NCBI RefSeq assembly: GCF_000384335.2
Contig: NZ_KQ031382.1
Coordinates: 2,491,545 to 2,555,544 of the forward strand
Length of the DNA: 64,000 bases
Source of the DNA: Hyphomicrobium sp. 99
GTDB taxonomy: Bacteria; Pseudomonadota; Alphaproteobacteria; Rhizobiales; Hyphomicrobiaceae
Reading direction: 5' to 3'
Shown: positions 8,967 through 17,606 of the stretch, piece by piece
Layout of the letters: each line of letters starts with the position of its first letter
Numbering within the stretch: the first letter of the stretch is position 1
The notes under the pieces: model-generated
The model's input: the letters and a program-made list of their open reading frames with translations, nothing else
Told to the model about the DNA's origin: nothing
Databases searched by the model: none
Position numbers and translations under genes: made by a program

Positions 8967-9818
8967 CTACCGGGTGAAGTTCGTCAGCGAGAAGGTGGGC
9001 GGGCTCAAGCCGCTGACCTCAATCACGAATTTTTGGCGGATCGCGCGTTCGAAATCACCGTAGCCCTGCGCAGGCAGCACGAAGCTTCCCGGGCCCGCCA
9101 TGACGTGCTCGCGGTACCATTGTTCGAGCGGATGCTTCCCGCCGGGAACGGCTTTCGGCAACAGCGCGGAATCCTCGGGCGTATCGAGCAGGATCGGCAG
9201 ACCGTTGATCGTGACGCCGTTGTTCACGAGCTCGTTGCGAACGGTCTCGATGGATTCCTCGGCATTGCAATTGTCCGGTCCATCACCCGAGACGTCGACG
9301 AGTATGCGCGCGGCCTTGGCCGGGACCTGCGGAACGATCTTATCGTTCACCGATCTCAGCATGCGCGTCATGCACGTGAATTCCCCGCCCTGCTGCGGCA
9401 AGGTCCGAACCCGCTTCGCTGCCGCAAAGGCATCGGCCTTGTTCGCAATCCTGATCCACGGAATGACGAACGACGGCGTATCCGCCCACGTCACCATCGA
9501 GAACAGAATGCCCCCGGCCGACCCACCAGTGATCGCGTCGATGACGCCTGGATCTTCGAGCGCCTTGGCGATCCCCTCCATCTGCAGCCGGTAACGCGGC
9601 GCATCGACCGAGTTCGAGACGTCTACAGAGACGACAAGCGCCGTATCGACGGGCGCTCCCTCCTGCGCCGCTAGAGACAAAGCTCCAGCCAAGAACGCGG
9701 TGGCAGCCATCACAGCGGCAATTGCCGCCCGCCGCTGATTGATCAAGCTGAAAATGGAGAAAACTCCCGCGGGCATCGCACGGCAACACATGCCGAGCCT
9801 ATGACCCATACCTATCAA
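8967..9818 (-). CDS. DUF1194 family von Willebrand factor A-like secreted protein
   Basis: The mature domain begins VDTALVVSVDVSNSVDAPRYRLQ, a vWA MIDAS-like DxSxS motif, followed by LVDVSGDGPDNC and a second Asp region, matching DUF1194. A hydrophobic N-terminal segment (AAIAAVMAATAFLAGALSLAAQ) indicates export. The frame opens at TTG 9818, with ATGs at 9809, 9791 and 9776, so the exact start is unsure. It converges with the small Cys gene at 8748. Metal-dependent adhesion or protein binding is the usual vWA role; the specific role is unknown. Confidence 0.8.
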   Translation of the reverse strand: MIGMGHRLGMCCRAMPAGVFSIFSLINQRRAAIAAVMAATAFLAGALSLAAQEGAPVDTALVVSVDVSNSVDAPRYRLQMEGIAKALEDPGVIDAITGGSAGGILFSMVTWADTPSFVIPWIRIANKADAFAAAKRVRTLPQQGGEFTCMTRMLRSVNDKIVPQVPAKAARILVDVSGDGPDNCNAEESIETVRNELVNNGVTINGLPILLDTPEDSALLPKAVPGGKHPLEQWYREHVMAGPGSFVLPAQGYGDFERAIRQKFVIEVSGLSPPTFSLTNFTR

Positions 9819-9879
9819 AGAGAATTTTTCCCGCCAAGCGGTCCCTAATGACTCCGGCGAACACGCGTGACCTGCCTGA

Positions 9880-11154
9880 CTAGGCTTCGACGTCGTCCGC
9901 CCGCCGTCGAGGGTCGCTAACGGGAGGCGTGGCGTCAGCCAGCCCCCAGATCAAGCCGGCCATCAGGAAGAAATGGCGCCAGTGATCGCTGTCGATAACG
10001 AAGCCCTCGAAGGCCAGCCCGGCGAACGACGCAAAGGCGATGACAGCCGGCCCTTGAAGGCGCGTCCTCTGCAGCGCGGTTCGCAAACCGAGATAGAGCG
10101 TCGCCACCACGGAAAGAACGTAGAGCAGGCCCCCGAGCCAGCCCGCGTTCAGAAACATGGTGAGGTAGACGTTATGCGGCTCCTCGTGGTGATAGGTATC
10201 GCGGAACGTATGGGTGCCGATCCCGAAGGGATGCTCGACGATCAGCGCCCGCGCCTTTTGCTGCCCGCCGAACCGCCCATTCGGTCCCTCGTCGTAGCTC
10301 TGGTCGAGGTTGGCACGCTGGCTCAGCAAATCGCGCACTTGATCGATCTGCGTCGCGAGCGCAAGCGCACCCATCAGCCCGACAATGCCGATAATGGTCA
10401 CTTTGCCGAAGCGATTGAAATCCGTGCTCCGCCGCGAACGGAAAAGGACGATGCCGATCAATATGCAAACGGAAAGCGCCGTCGAAATCCACGCGCCGCG
10501 CGAGAAGCTGATGAGCAAGCCGATGACGAGCGGAAACGCGACCGCAGCCGCGACGAGCGCGTGCTTCGGCCGGCCGCGTAACATCACCCACACGAGGCTG
10601 ACGATGGCCGGCGCGACGGCCGCGCTGTAGACGTTGGGATCCTTGAAGGTACCGCGCGCGCGATCGTAGTTCGTGAAGAGCTCGTATGTCGAAGGGATCA
10701 GCCGAAAGTAGCCGACGAACGCCGCGGCCGTCGCAATCAGACATGCGATGACATAGCAGGAAAGCACGAGCTTCGCGCGCGGTTCGGGATCTTCCGCGAC
10801 GTAGCCCGCAATTACGAAAGCGCCTGTCGCAAGAAACAGCGTCACGAGCTGATGAACGAACGCGGTCGGAAACGTCGTTGACAGCATGGTGCCAACAAAG
10901 CCCAGCGCAAAGAGCGCGAGCCACGCGGAATAATTGAAGAACGACGCTTTGCCGAATTTCAGCACGCCGAGAACAGGCAGAACACCGATCACCACGACCA
11001 TCAAGCCGTCGGCGATGGCAGGCTCTGAGAAAACGATCGTGCTGAGCATGGTCGCAACCGCGACGAGCACGCCCGCAAGCGTACTTCGCCGGATCGCCAA
11101 CGACCTTGGAGCGCCGGGATAAAACTCGGGCGCTGAAGCGGCCTCAGTACGCAT
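9880..11154 (-). CDS. O-antigen ligase / polymerase-like membrane protein
   Basis: 424 residues with about ten hydrophobic segments and a large periplasmic loop containing the O-antigen ligase (Wzy_C/ExoQ-like) region around RGAWIST and GIGTHTFRDTYHHEEPHNVYLTMFLNAGW. The PHN motif is typical of the family. It overlaps the 3' end of the upstream sugar transferase gene by 11 bases, so the two form an exopolysaccharide/O-chain unit. Whether it is a ligase or a polymerase cannot be told from sequence alone. Confidence 0.85.
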   Translation of the reverse strand: MRTEAASAPEFYPGAPRSLAIRRSTLAGVLVAVATMLSTIVFSEPAIADGLMVVVIGVLPVLGVLKFGKASFFNYSAWLALFALGFVGTMLSTTFPTAFVHQLVTLFLATGAFVIAGYVAEDPEPRAKLVLSCYVIACLIATAAAFVGYFRLIPSTYELFTNYDRARGTFKDPNVYSAAVAPAIVSLVWVMLRGRPKHALVAAAVAFPLVIGLLISFSRGAWISTALSVCILIGIVLFRSRRSTDFNRFGKVTIIGIVGLMGALALATQIDQVRDLLSQRANLDQSYDEGPNGRFGGQQKARALIVEHPFGIGTHTFRDTYHHEEPHNVYLTMFLNAGWLGGLLYVLSVVATLYLGLRTALQRTRLQGPAVIAFASFAGLAFEGFVIDSDHWRHFFLMAGLIWGLADATPPVSDPRRRADDVEA

Positions 11155-12646
11155 TCTTCCCCGTAATCAGCGAAACCGGTGTCATCGCGATAATGTAGAG
11201 ATCGAACAGCACCGACCAGTTGTCGATGTAATAGAGATCGTGCTCCACGCGGCGCACGAGCTTCTCATGCGTATCCGTTTCGCCGCGCCAGCCGTTGATC
11301 TGCGCCCAGCCTGTAACGCCAGGCTTCATCCGATGGCGCGCGAAATAGCCTTGCACAACGTTCTCGTAGAGATCCCGTTCGGCCTTGGCGCCGGTCGCAT
11401 GCGGACGAGGTCCGACGAGCGACATCTCACCCTTCACCACGTTGATGAGCTGAGGCAATTCGTCGAGGCTCGTGCGCCGGATGAACCGGCCGACCGGAGT
11501 CACCCGCGGATCGCCACGCGTCACGAGGTTGCTCGCCGTCGCATCCTGTTGCTCGACGTACATCGAGCGGAATTTCAAGACTTCGATCAGCTCGCTGTTG
11601 AAGCCATAGCGCTTCTGACGAAAGAAAATCGGACCCTTGCTATCGAGCCTGACAGCGATCGCGACGAGGGCCATGATCGGCGACACGAGCAACAGCAGCA
11701 ATGCGCCGAGAACACGGTCTTCGACGTTTTTCATGACCCGGTCCCAATCGCTCAGCGGCTTGTCCATCACCGCCAGCATCGGCACGCGGCCGATGAAGCT
11801 GTAGGCGCGCGAGTTGAGCCGGAGCTTCGAGTTCAATGCTGATACGCGAACGTCGACTTGCAGCGTGAACAGTTTGAAGAGGATCTGCATCAGCCGCTCT
11901 TCAGCGCGCGCGGGAACGGTGACGATGAGCAGGTCGACACCAGAATCGCGGCAAAAGTCCGTGAGCGTCTCGAATGTTCCGAGCCGCGCGATGCCGCCGT
12001 AGCTCCGCGCAACCCGTTCATCCTGCCGGTCATCAAATACGCCGAGAATACGCATGTGGTTCGTCGGGTCGGCGGAAAGCTCAGCTATGAGATCTTCGGC
12101 GTCTTGACCGCCGCCTACGATGACAGTTCGCCTGACCAGACGACCGGCACGCGTCAGCCGGTCTATCGTCCACGCGGCGACCGAGCGGATCACGCAAAGA
12201 AATACCGCCGACAATTCCATCCATGCCGCGATCTCGCGCGGCGCGACTTCATTCTGATCGAACAGAAAGGCGAGACCGGAAATCGCGAGCGCGACCGCCG
12301 CAAGGGACGTCAGAACCTTCAGGACTTGCGAGGTGAACCCCCGCAGCGAAGGAATGGAGTACGACCACTGCCGGCGCAGCACGTAGATCGACAGCACGCC
12401 AACCAATGTCGTCAGCGAGAAACTCGTCCATGACGGGACGAAAGGATTGCCGAGCAAAATTTGCGACAAGGGCCACGCCGCGATGATCGCAAAGAGATCG
12501 GCTGCCGTTACCGCCAGAAGCAGTTTCGGACGCGAAGCACTGCCAAGCCTGTCGAAAAAGAGCGACTTCGCCCAGGCTGTCATTCGGTCGGAACGGGGAT
12601 ATTCGTTTTCGAGGACGATGTGGGGAGATCTGGACTTCTCGGGCAT
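11144..12646 (-). CDS. Undecaprenyl-phosphate glucose phosphotransferase (WcaJ/ExoY family)
   Basis: A polyisoprenyl-phosphate hexose-1-phosphate transferase that loads the first sugar on undecaprenyl phosphate. Four N-terminal hydrophobic segments precede a CoA-binding-like region (VIVGGGQDAEDLI). The catalytic domain follows: FFRQKRYGFN, FRSMYVEQ, RRTSLDELPQLINV, SLVGPRPHA and PGVTGWAQINGWRGET. I prefer ATG 12646; the frame runs up to 12766 and ATG 12682 is also possible. Followed with overlap by the O-antigen-ligase-like gene; no other glycan genes are adjacent. Confidence 0.9.
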   Translation of the reverse strand: MPEKSRSPHIVLENEYPRSDRMTAWAKSLFFDRLGSASRPKLLLAVTAADLFAIIAAWPLSQILLGNPFVPSWTSFSLTTLVGVLSIYVLRRQWSYSIPSLRGFTSQVLKVLTSLAAVALAISGLAFLFDQNEVAPREIAAWMELSAVFLCVIRSVAAWTIDRLTRAGRLVRRTVIVGGGQDAEDLIAELSADPTNHMRILGVFDDRQDERVARSYGGIARLGTFETLTDFCRDSGVDLLIVTVPARAEERLMQILFKLFTLQVDVRVSALNSKLRLNSRAYSFIGRVPMLAVMDKPLSDWDRVMKNVEDRVLGALLLLLVSPIMALVAIAVRLDSKGPIFFRQKRYGFNSELIEVLKFRSMYVEQQDATASNLVTRGDPRVTPVGRFIRRTSLDELPQLINVVKGEMSLVGPRPHATGAKAERDLYENVVQGYFARHRMKPGVTGWAQINGWRGETDTHEKLVRRVEHDLYYIDNWSVLFDLYIIAMTPVSLITGKNAY

Positions 12647-13028
12647 TGCTGATCGGAACCTTGGAATTGAATACAATCCCATACGATCGGTCTCGTGAGG
12701 CGACGGTAAACAGCGTCCATTCCCGCCCCAAAAGAATAGGCGACAAAGGGCGGTCCTGCGTATCAAGGTAAAAGAGCGCTAATCTGAAGCCCCGGAATGG
12801 TGCAGGCCCCCCTCCGGCATTTTTCTCATCCGCGCTGTTCCCGGCGGAACACGTCCCCACACGCCCCCACAGCTAAAGTGTGGTTAACGGCGGCTAAGCC
12901 GCGTTCTTCCGGCCAGCACATGCGATGCGGCCGCGAGTGATTTTGATCACAACACTGATCGAGAACGCACGTCCCTGTCGGGTCGCGGCGATGAGGCCGG
13001 ATGCCTACGCTCAAAAAGGAGAGCAGCA
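12647..13028. other. Intergenic region between divergent genes, with a small hairpin
   Basis: The region separates the sugar transferase (minus) from the Gly/Tyr-rich gene (plus). GCGGC-TAA-GCCGC (12890-12902) is a 5-bp stem with a 3-base loop. A GGAG ribosome site lies just before ATG 13029. I see no convincing promoter boxes or small gene. Confidence 0.4.
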
Positions 13029-13430
13029 ATGTCGCGAAAATTTCTTCTCAGATGTGCCGGCGGAGCCCTTGCGCTTGCGACGGCCGCCTGTGGCGCTGTA
13101 GCGGCGCCACTGAACCTCGCTCCAATCCCAGCACCGGTCAAAGATAACAGTCTCCAAACCCTCGTACGGTCCGGCGGCGGCATGCACGGCGGATTTGGAG
13201 GCGGGTACGGCGCCCACGGCACGGGCGGCGGACCTCGCTTCTACGGCCGCTCATTTAACCGCGGATTTGCTCGAAACCATTTCGCCGGCCGGCATTTCCA
13301 CCATCGGCATAACCGCTTCTTCTTCGCCGGTTACCCCTACTATTACGACGGGTATTACGACGATTATGGATACGGAGATTCCTGCTGGTGGAGCCGCTCG
13401 CGCCGCCGCTGGATCTGCGACTACGACTGA
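13029..13430 (+). CDS. Gly/His/Tyr-rich exported protein of unknown function
   Basis: 133 residues with a signal peptide (cleavage near AVAAPL), then a low-complexity segment rich in Gly, His, Phe, Arg and Tyr (RHFHHRHNRFF, YYYDGYYDDYGYGD) and a short C-terminal CWWSRSRRRWICDYD cap with two cysteines. Similar small proteins are widespread in Hyphomicrobiales and lack a known function. Its ribosome site (GGAGAG) and the strong terminator just downstream support a single-gene transcript. Confidence 0.75.
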   Translation: MSRKFLLRCAGGALALATAACGAVAAPLNLAPIPAPVKDNSLQTLVRSGGGMHGGFGGGYGAHGTGGGPRFYGRSFNRGFARNHFAGRHFHHRHNRFFFAGYPYYYDGYYDDYGYGDSCWWSRSRRRWICDYD

Positions 13431-13451
13431 ATGAATATAGTCAGATCCTAG

Positions 13452-13490
13452 AAAACCGCCCTCAACGGCAACATGCGTTGGGGGCGTTTT
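13452..13490 (+). terminator. Rho-independent terminator
   Basis: CGCCCTCAACG (13457-13467) pairs with CGTTGGGGGCG (13476-13486) in an 11-bp stem with one T-G wobble and an 8-base loop, followed by TTTT. It lies 22 bases after the stop of the Gly/Tyr-rich gene. Confidence 0.8.
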
Positions 13491-13653
13491 GCGCGCAAGA
13501 CGTGCAGGTTCGCGCATTGAGGCTCAACGGCCTCGCAAAGAACCGAAACATGGATGATGATGCTAGTGTTGGACACGCGCTAATTAATGCTCAATCATCC
13601 TCAGACTACGCTGCTTCGTCATCTTCCCCGCCACCATACTCAAGGTCTGAAAA

Positions 13654-15306
13654 ATGTTTCGTCTGCACCCTCTGCGGCAATACCTCTCCATGGGCCTTGC
13701 TTCGATGGCATTGGTTGCATTGGCATCGACATTGACCTTCCATGACGCCGAAGCCGCAAGCCGCCGCTCGCGTCATGTAGTCGAAGACGTCGCCCAGGAC
13801 ACACTGAACGGCCAGCCAGTTATGGCGATTGTTTCCATTAAAGATCAACGCGTTACCATTTATGACGCCGCCGGCGGGACAATGCGGTCACGCGTTTCGA
13901 GCGGGCGAACGGATTACGAAACGCCCGTGGGCGTCTACAGCGTTCTCCAAAAGGAAGAGGAACACTATTCGAACGTCTACGACGACGCCTCGATGCCATT
14001 TATGCAGCGCATCACGTGGTCGGGCGTGGCGCTCCATGGCGGCGCGCTGCCGGGCTATCCCGCGTCCCATGGATGCGTGCGCCTCCCGGAGAGCTTCGCC
14101 CAGCGCCTATATCCGCTGACGAAAGTCGGCATGCGCGTGATCGTTGCATACGACGACGTAGCCCCTGTCGAGATTACTCATCCGCTGCTGCTGAAGCCCA
14201 CGCCCCAACCGGCGATCGAGTCCGCAGTCGCGATCCCGATGTCCTACCAGGATCAAGACAGCACCGATAACAGCAGCCCATTCGAGCCCAATGTGAAGCG
14301 ATGGCCAGCGCGCCTTGCCCAACTCGAAGCCTTGAAGTCGATCGCAGCCGGCAAGCAGATTGAAGCCGATGCCGCAAACGATCAGGCCGACCAGATGAAA
14401 CAGCTGGTCGCCGAAAAGAAGGAGCCGCGCGACAATGCGGCGAAGGCTCTGCGCAAAGCGGAAGCGGCGAAAAAGTCCGCCGATGATAAAGTTGCAAGGG
14501 CCGACAAGGGACTGGCAGCCGCGAAATCCCCGAAGGCCATAAAGAATTGGGAAGACACGAAGGCGAAGGCCATCAAGACTGCGGAAGACGCAGCCTCGAA
14601 AGTTGCGTCATTGACCGAAACGCTCAAAGCCGCCGAAGCCGAGTTGCAGACAGCCATGCAAGAAGCAGCGCCCGTTGAAGCGGCACGAGCCGCGGCCGTC
14701 GCCCAGGCCGACGAAGCAAAGCACAAGACGCAACCCGTTTCGATCTTCATCAGCCTCAAGACGCAACGCCTCTACGTCCGCCAAGGCTACGAGCCGGTAT
14801 TCGAAGCGCCGGTCACGATCAGCGAGCCCGAGACACCGATCGGCACGCATGTGTACACGGCCGTCGACTATACCAACGACGGCAATGATCTGCGCTGGAC
14901 TGCCGTGACCTTGGAACACAAGGAAGCGGATTACGCATCCTCCGAGGACCGCCTCGACCAGACGAGCGACGCCACCGAGACGCCGCAAACGGATGTCGCG
15001 AAGGCCACCGCCGCGCTCAATCGCATTACCATTGCGCCGGACGTTCTTGCCCGCGTTACCGAAGCGGCGTGGCCGGGGTCATCGCTCATCATTTCAGACG
15101 AGCCAATGAGCAAGGAAACCGCCAAGGCGACCGATTTCATCGTACTCGTCAGCACCGAACCGCAAGGCGGTATCAGGAAGCGGCCGAAGCAGTTCTTCCC
15201 CTCCGACAACTTCTATCGCGATAGCTCGGACGATTTTTATTACAACTACGACCGCTACGGCCGGCGGCAAATGTATCCGCGCCAGAAGTCGCTGTTCTGG
15301 TGGTGA
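13654..15306 (+). CDS. L,D-transpeptidase with a second, degenerate YkuD-like domain
   Basis: 550 residues with a signal peptide ending about residue 34. A complete YkuD domain spans roughly residues 53-170, with catalytic H128 in ALHGG and C141 in SHGCVRLP. An Ala/Lys/Glu-rich, probably coiled-coil region follows (about 205-360). A second YkuD-like segment then starts at VSIFISLKTQRLYVRQGYEPVFEAPVTIS (about 367-500), including TPIGTHVYTAV but lacking the HG...SHGC site. The first domain should form 3-3 peptidoglycan or protein crosslinks; the second may bind substrate. Single-gene unit. Confidence 0.88.
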   Translation: MFRLHPLRQYLSMGLASMALVALASTLTFHDAEAASRRSRHVVEDVAQDTLNGQPVMAIVSIKDQRVTIYDAAGGTMRSRVSSGRTDYETPVGVYSVLQKEEEHYSNVYDDASMPFMQRITWSGVALHGGALPGYPASHGCVRLPESFAQRLYPLTKVGMRVIVAYDDVAPVEITHPLLLKPTPQPAIESAVAIPMSYQDQDSTDNSSPFEPNVKRWPARLAQLEALKSIAAGKQIEADAANDQADQMKQLVAEKKEPRDNAAKALRKAEAAKKSADDKVARADKGLAAAKSPKAIKNWEDTKAKAIKTAEDAASKVASLTETLKAAEAELQTAMQEAAPVEAARAAAVAQADEAKHKTQPVSIFISLKTQRLYVRQGYEPVFEAPVTISEPETPIGTHVYTAVDYTNDGNDLRWTAVTLEHKEADYASSEDRLDQTSDATETPQTDVAKATAALNRITIAPDVLARVTEAAWPGSSLIISDEPMSKETAKATDFIVLVSTEPQGGIRKRPKQFFPSDNFYRDSSDDFYYNYDRYGRRQMYPRQKSLFWW

Positions 15307-15444
15307 CCTGAGAAGCCGTCGGAGCTTCCTTGAAGCCTCCCGGGCCCACCCTGACAGCAAGAATATGCGGCGGGGTTTGCCGTCTCCTTGAAAATGCCGC
15401 GAGGACGTTATTGCCTCCGAACAAACAAATTCGGAGGATCTGTC

Positions 15445-15618
15445 ATGAATGCCCAACCGCGGCTAGCAAGCGATATGTCGACGCTCGGTGTCATTGAGCA
15501 GCTGCGCGACGCGTTGAAATACGCTGACAGCGAACTGCAGCGCCGCTGCGTCATCTCGAGCAAAATTCGCGAAGCCCTCGGCGTTGCGGAACGCTTCCTT
15601 GCTAACGCTGGTCCCTGA
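15445..15618 (+). CDS. Small hypothetical protein (57 aa)
   Basis: ATG 15445 is preceded by GGAGG 7 bases upstream, a much better start than the upstream in-frame ATG at 15388. The protein begins MNAQPRLASDMSTLG and is mostly helical, with heptad-like spacing (VIEQLRDALKYADSELQRR) and one Cys. No family recognised. It stands alone before a long inverted repeat. Confidence 0.55.
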   Translation: MNAQPRLASDMSTLGVIEQLRDALKYADSELQRRCVISSKIREALGVAERFLANAGP

Positions 15619-15619
15619 C

Positions 15620-15685
15620 GAGACGCCCGGCTAATTGCCTCTGGCGAAGCTTCGAACCGCACAGGGTAACCTGCGCGGGCGTCTC
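15620..15685. repeat. 10-bp perfect inverted repeat with long loop
   Basis: GAGACGCCCG (15620-15629) and CGGGCGTCTC (15676-15685) are perfect complements across 46 bases; the loop itself holds the short palindrome CGAAGCTTCG. It starts inside the last bases before the convergent GNAT gene. No U-run; perhaps a bidirectional transcription barrier. Confidence 0.45.
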
Positions 15686-15703
15686 CCGTTGGGCGGCCCG
15701 AGA

Positions 15704-16327
15704 TCAATCGGAGGGCAGACGGAAACCCCACATGAAGCGGGAAACGAACGCGTGGAACCGATCGCGCGTCCGGTCCCAAAAACTTTTTTTGCGCGCGCCG
15801 TCGAACAGCTCTTCGAACTCGAACCGCGGCCGGAGGCCAAGCCGCTGCCGATGAGGATAATAAAATACGAGGACGGGCGAACGCCGCCACCAGACTTTGA
15901 ATTGCGCATCCGACATTTCCCGCGGCGATACCGGCCACAGCAGTCCGCCGGCATGGACCATATCCGACGATATCAATTCGTAGACCGCAGTCGCGATGCC
16001 CTTTCGTTGAAACGATCGCTGCACCTCGGCTCGGGTGATGAGCGCAATGCCGTTGACCATCCGGCCCACGTCGCAAAGCCCAACCGCTTCCTCGCCGATG
16101 ATCGCCGATAGCTCCGTGCGAAAAACACGGTACGTCATCCCCGTGTCCGACATTGCCCGCCGCACGAAAAACGGCCGTCCGCTTTTGGTCTTGATTTCGA
16201 TGAGAGGCTGACCCCTGGTCAGCGCCCTCAACCGTGACTCCGCTTCCATCGGATCAAAGTCCGATTTTTCTTGTTGCGCCATCAATCTGAAGTAGGTCGC
16301 TTCAGCTCGTTCAAATCGTTGAGACAC
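15704..16327 (-). CDS. GNAT-like acetyltransferase family protein
   Basis: 207 residues. The segment ALITRAEVQRSFQRKGIATAVYELI carries the acetyl-CoA-binding Q/RxxGxA signature (QRKGIA) of GNAT folds, preceded by beta strands and followed by a basic C-terminal tail. The frame opens at GTG 16327; ATG 16282 (MAQQEKSDF) is an alternative start. Substrate unknown. It is a single gene between two inverted-repeat/intergenic regions. Confidence 0.55.
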   Translation of the reverse strand: MSQRFERAEATYFRLMAQQEKSDFDPMEAESRLRALTRGQPLIEIKTKSGRPFFVRRAMSDTGMTYRVFRTELSAIIGEEAVGLCDVGRMVNGIALITRAEVQRSFQRKGIATAVYELISSDMVHAGGLLWPVSPREMSDAQFKVWWRRSPVLVFYYPHRQRLGLRPRFEFEELFDGARKKSFWDRTRDRFHAFVSRFMWGFRLPSD

Positions 16328-16721
16328 TGACCGGCCCCTTCAACTTGCGCGCGTTTTCCCGCATCGCGCCGGTCATTTCAGCGCAATGCTATGGTCGAAG
16401 ATCGGCCTAAGGAGTTAACAAGCGCCCAATACCCTCCCCACACCGACGATCTGAAATACCAGAATCCCCTTATTTATCGGAACATATCCGCAACAAACCT
16501 GCTGTCGACGTACCGCCCGCGCCGCATTTCGAACTCGGAGTTCAGGGGAAAGCCATCAAGGTGAATTGCCATCAGGCCCCCGGCTCACGATGATCTTTTC
16601 TATCGCCCCCAATCGATGCTGCAAGTATACAGCCCCCAAGCAGCCCTGAGCTGCGCCGAGCCTTGATGGCAACTTTAAGGGATGACGAAAGTTGCAGCCT
16701 ACGAACAAGCGGAAAAAATCG
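16328..16721. other. Intergenic region upstream of efflux genes
   Basis: About 390 bases between the divergent GNAT-like gene and the HlyD/EmrA-like gene. It should hold promoters for both, but I could not identify clear boxes, operators or a small gene. Confidence 0.35.
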
Positions 16722-17606
16722 ATGCAAGACCGATTGCAAGAGAAGAAGCCGGTGGCCAGTGCTGTCCCAAGCACCAGTCCTGCATCCGCCCGCGAGCCGC
16801 TTCTTTCCAAGCGAGCCCTGACGGTCTTCGGCATTCTTGCCCTCTTCGCTCTCGTCGCAGCCGGCTACCTTTATTTGAAACACACGGCACTCTTCCCCGC
16901 GACTGAAAATGCGCAGGTCCAAGCCAATATCGTTCAGATTACACCGCGCGTGACGGGAGCCGTTACTGAGGTCAAAGTCCAAGACTTCGCCGCCGTAAAA
17001 TCCGGCGACGTCCTCGTCCAGCTCGACACGGCGCCTTTTGAAGCCGCGCTGAAACTCGCCGAGTCGCGTCTCAGCATTGCGCAGCAGCAGGCAGCGGCAG
17101 TAACCGGCCCACAGGCCGCACCCGCCAAGGCGAACGTCGAACAAGCACAAATCGCAGTTGATCAAGCCCGCGCCGATCTCGATCACGCGACCATCAAAGC
17201 ACCCGCCGACGGAACGGTTGGGAAAGTCCGCATTCAGCCCGGTGAAATCGCGAAAGCGGGCGTCGGTATGTTCCCGCTCGTCGATACGGCGCATTGGTGG
17301 GTCGATGCGAATTTCAAGGAAACCGATCTCGCACGCATCAAACCCGGCCAAACGGCCACCATCACCATCGATGCGTATCCGTCCCAGACATTCAGCGGCA
17401 AGGTCGAAGCTATCAGCCGCGCGAGCAACGCAGCGTTTTCTCTGATGCCGTCTGAGAATGCGACAGGCAGCTGGGTGAAGGTCGTCCAGCGATTTCCCGT
17501 CCGCATCGGACTGACGCTCAAGCCGGACGATCCCCAGATTGGCATCGGCGCTTCCGCATACGTGACAGTCGACACCGCCGAAGAGGCGAACAGTGGCGGT
17601 AAGTGA
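16722..17606 (+). CDS. emrA: HlyD/EmrA-type membrane fusion protein
   Basis: Periplasmic adaptor of a tripartite efflux pump. One N-terminal membrane segment (LTVFGILALFALVAAGYLYL) is followed by a biotinyl-lipoyl half motif (QITPRVTGAVTEVKVQDFAAVKSGDVLVQLD), a short alpha-hairpin, and the second half motif IKAPADGTVGKVRIQPGE with the beta-barrel FKETDLARIKPGQ. ATG 16722 is preferred; a TTG at 16692 would add 10 residues. It overlaps the MFS gene by 14 bases. Substrate not predictable. Confidence 0.88.
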   Translation: MQDRLQEKKPVASAVPSTSPASAREPLLSKRALTVFGILALFALVAAGYLYLKHTALFPATENAQVQANIVQITPRVTGAVTEVKVQDFAAVKSGDVLVQLDTAPFEAALKLAESRLSIAQQQAAAVTGPQAAPAKANVEQAQIAVDQARADLDHATIKAPADGTVGKVRIQPGEIAKAGVGMFPLVDTAHWWVDANFKETDLARIKPGQTATITIDAYPSQTFSGKVEAISRASNAAFSLMPSENATGSWVKVVQRFPVRIGLTLKPDDPQIGIGASAYVTVDTAEEANSGGK

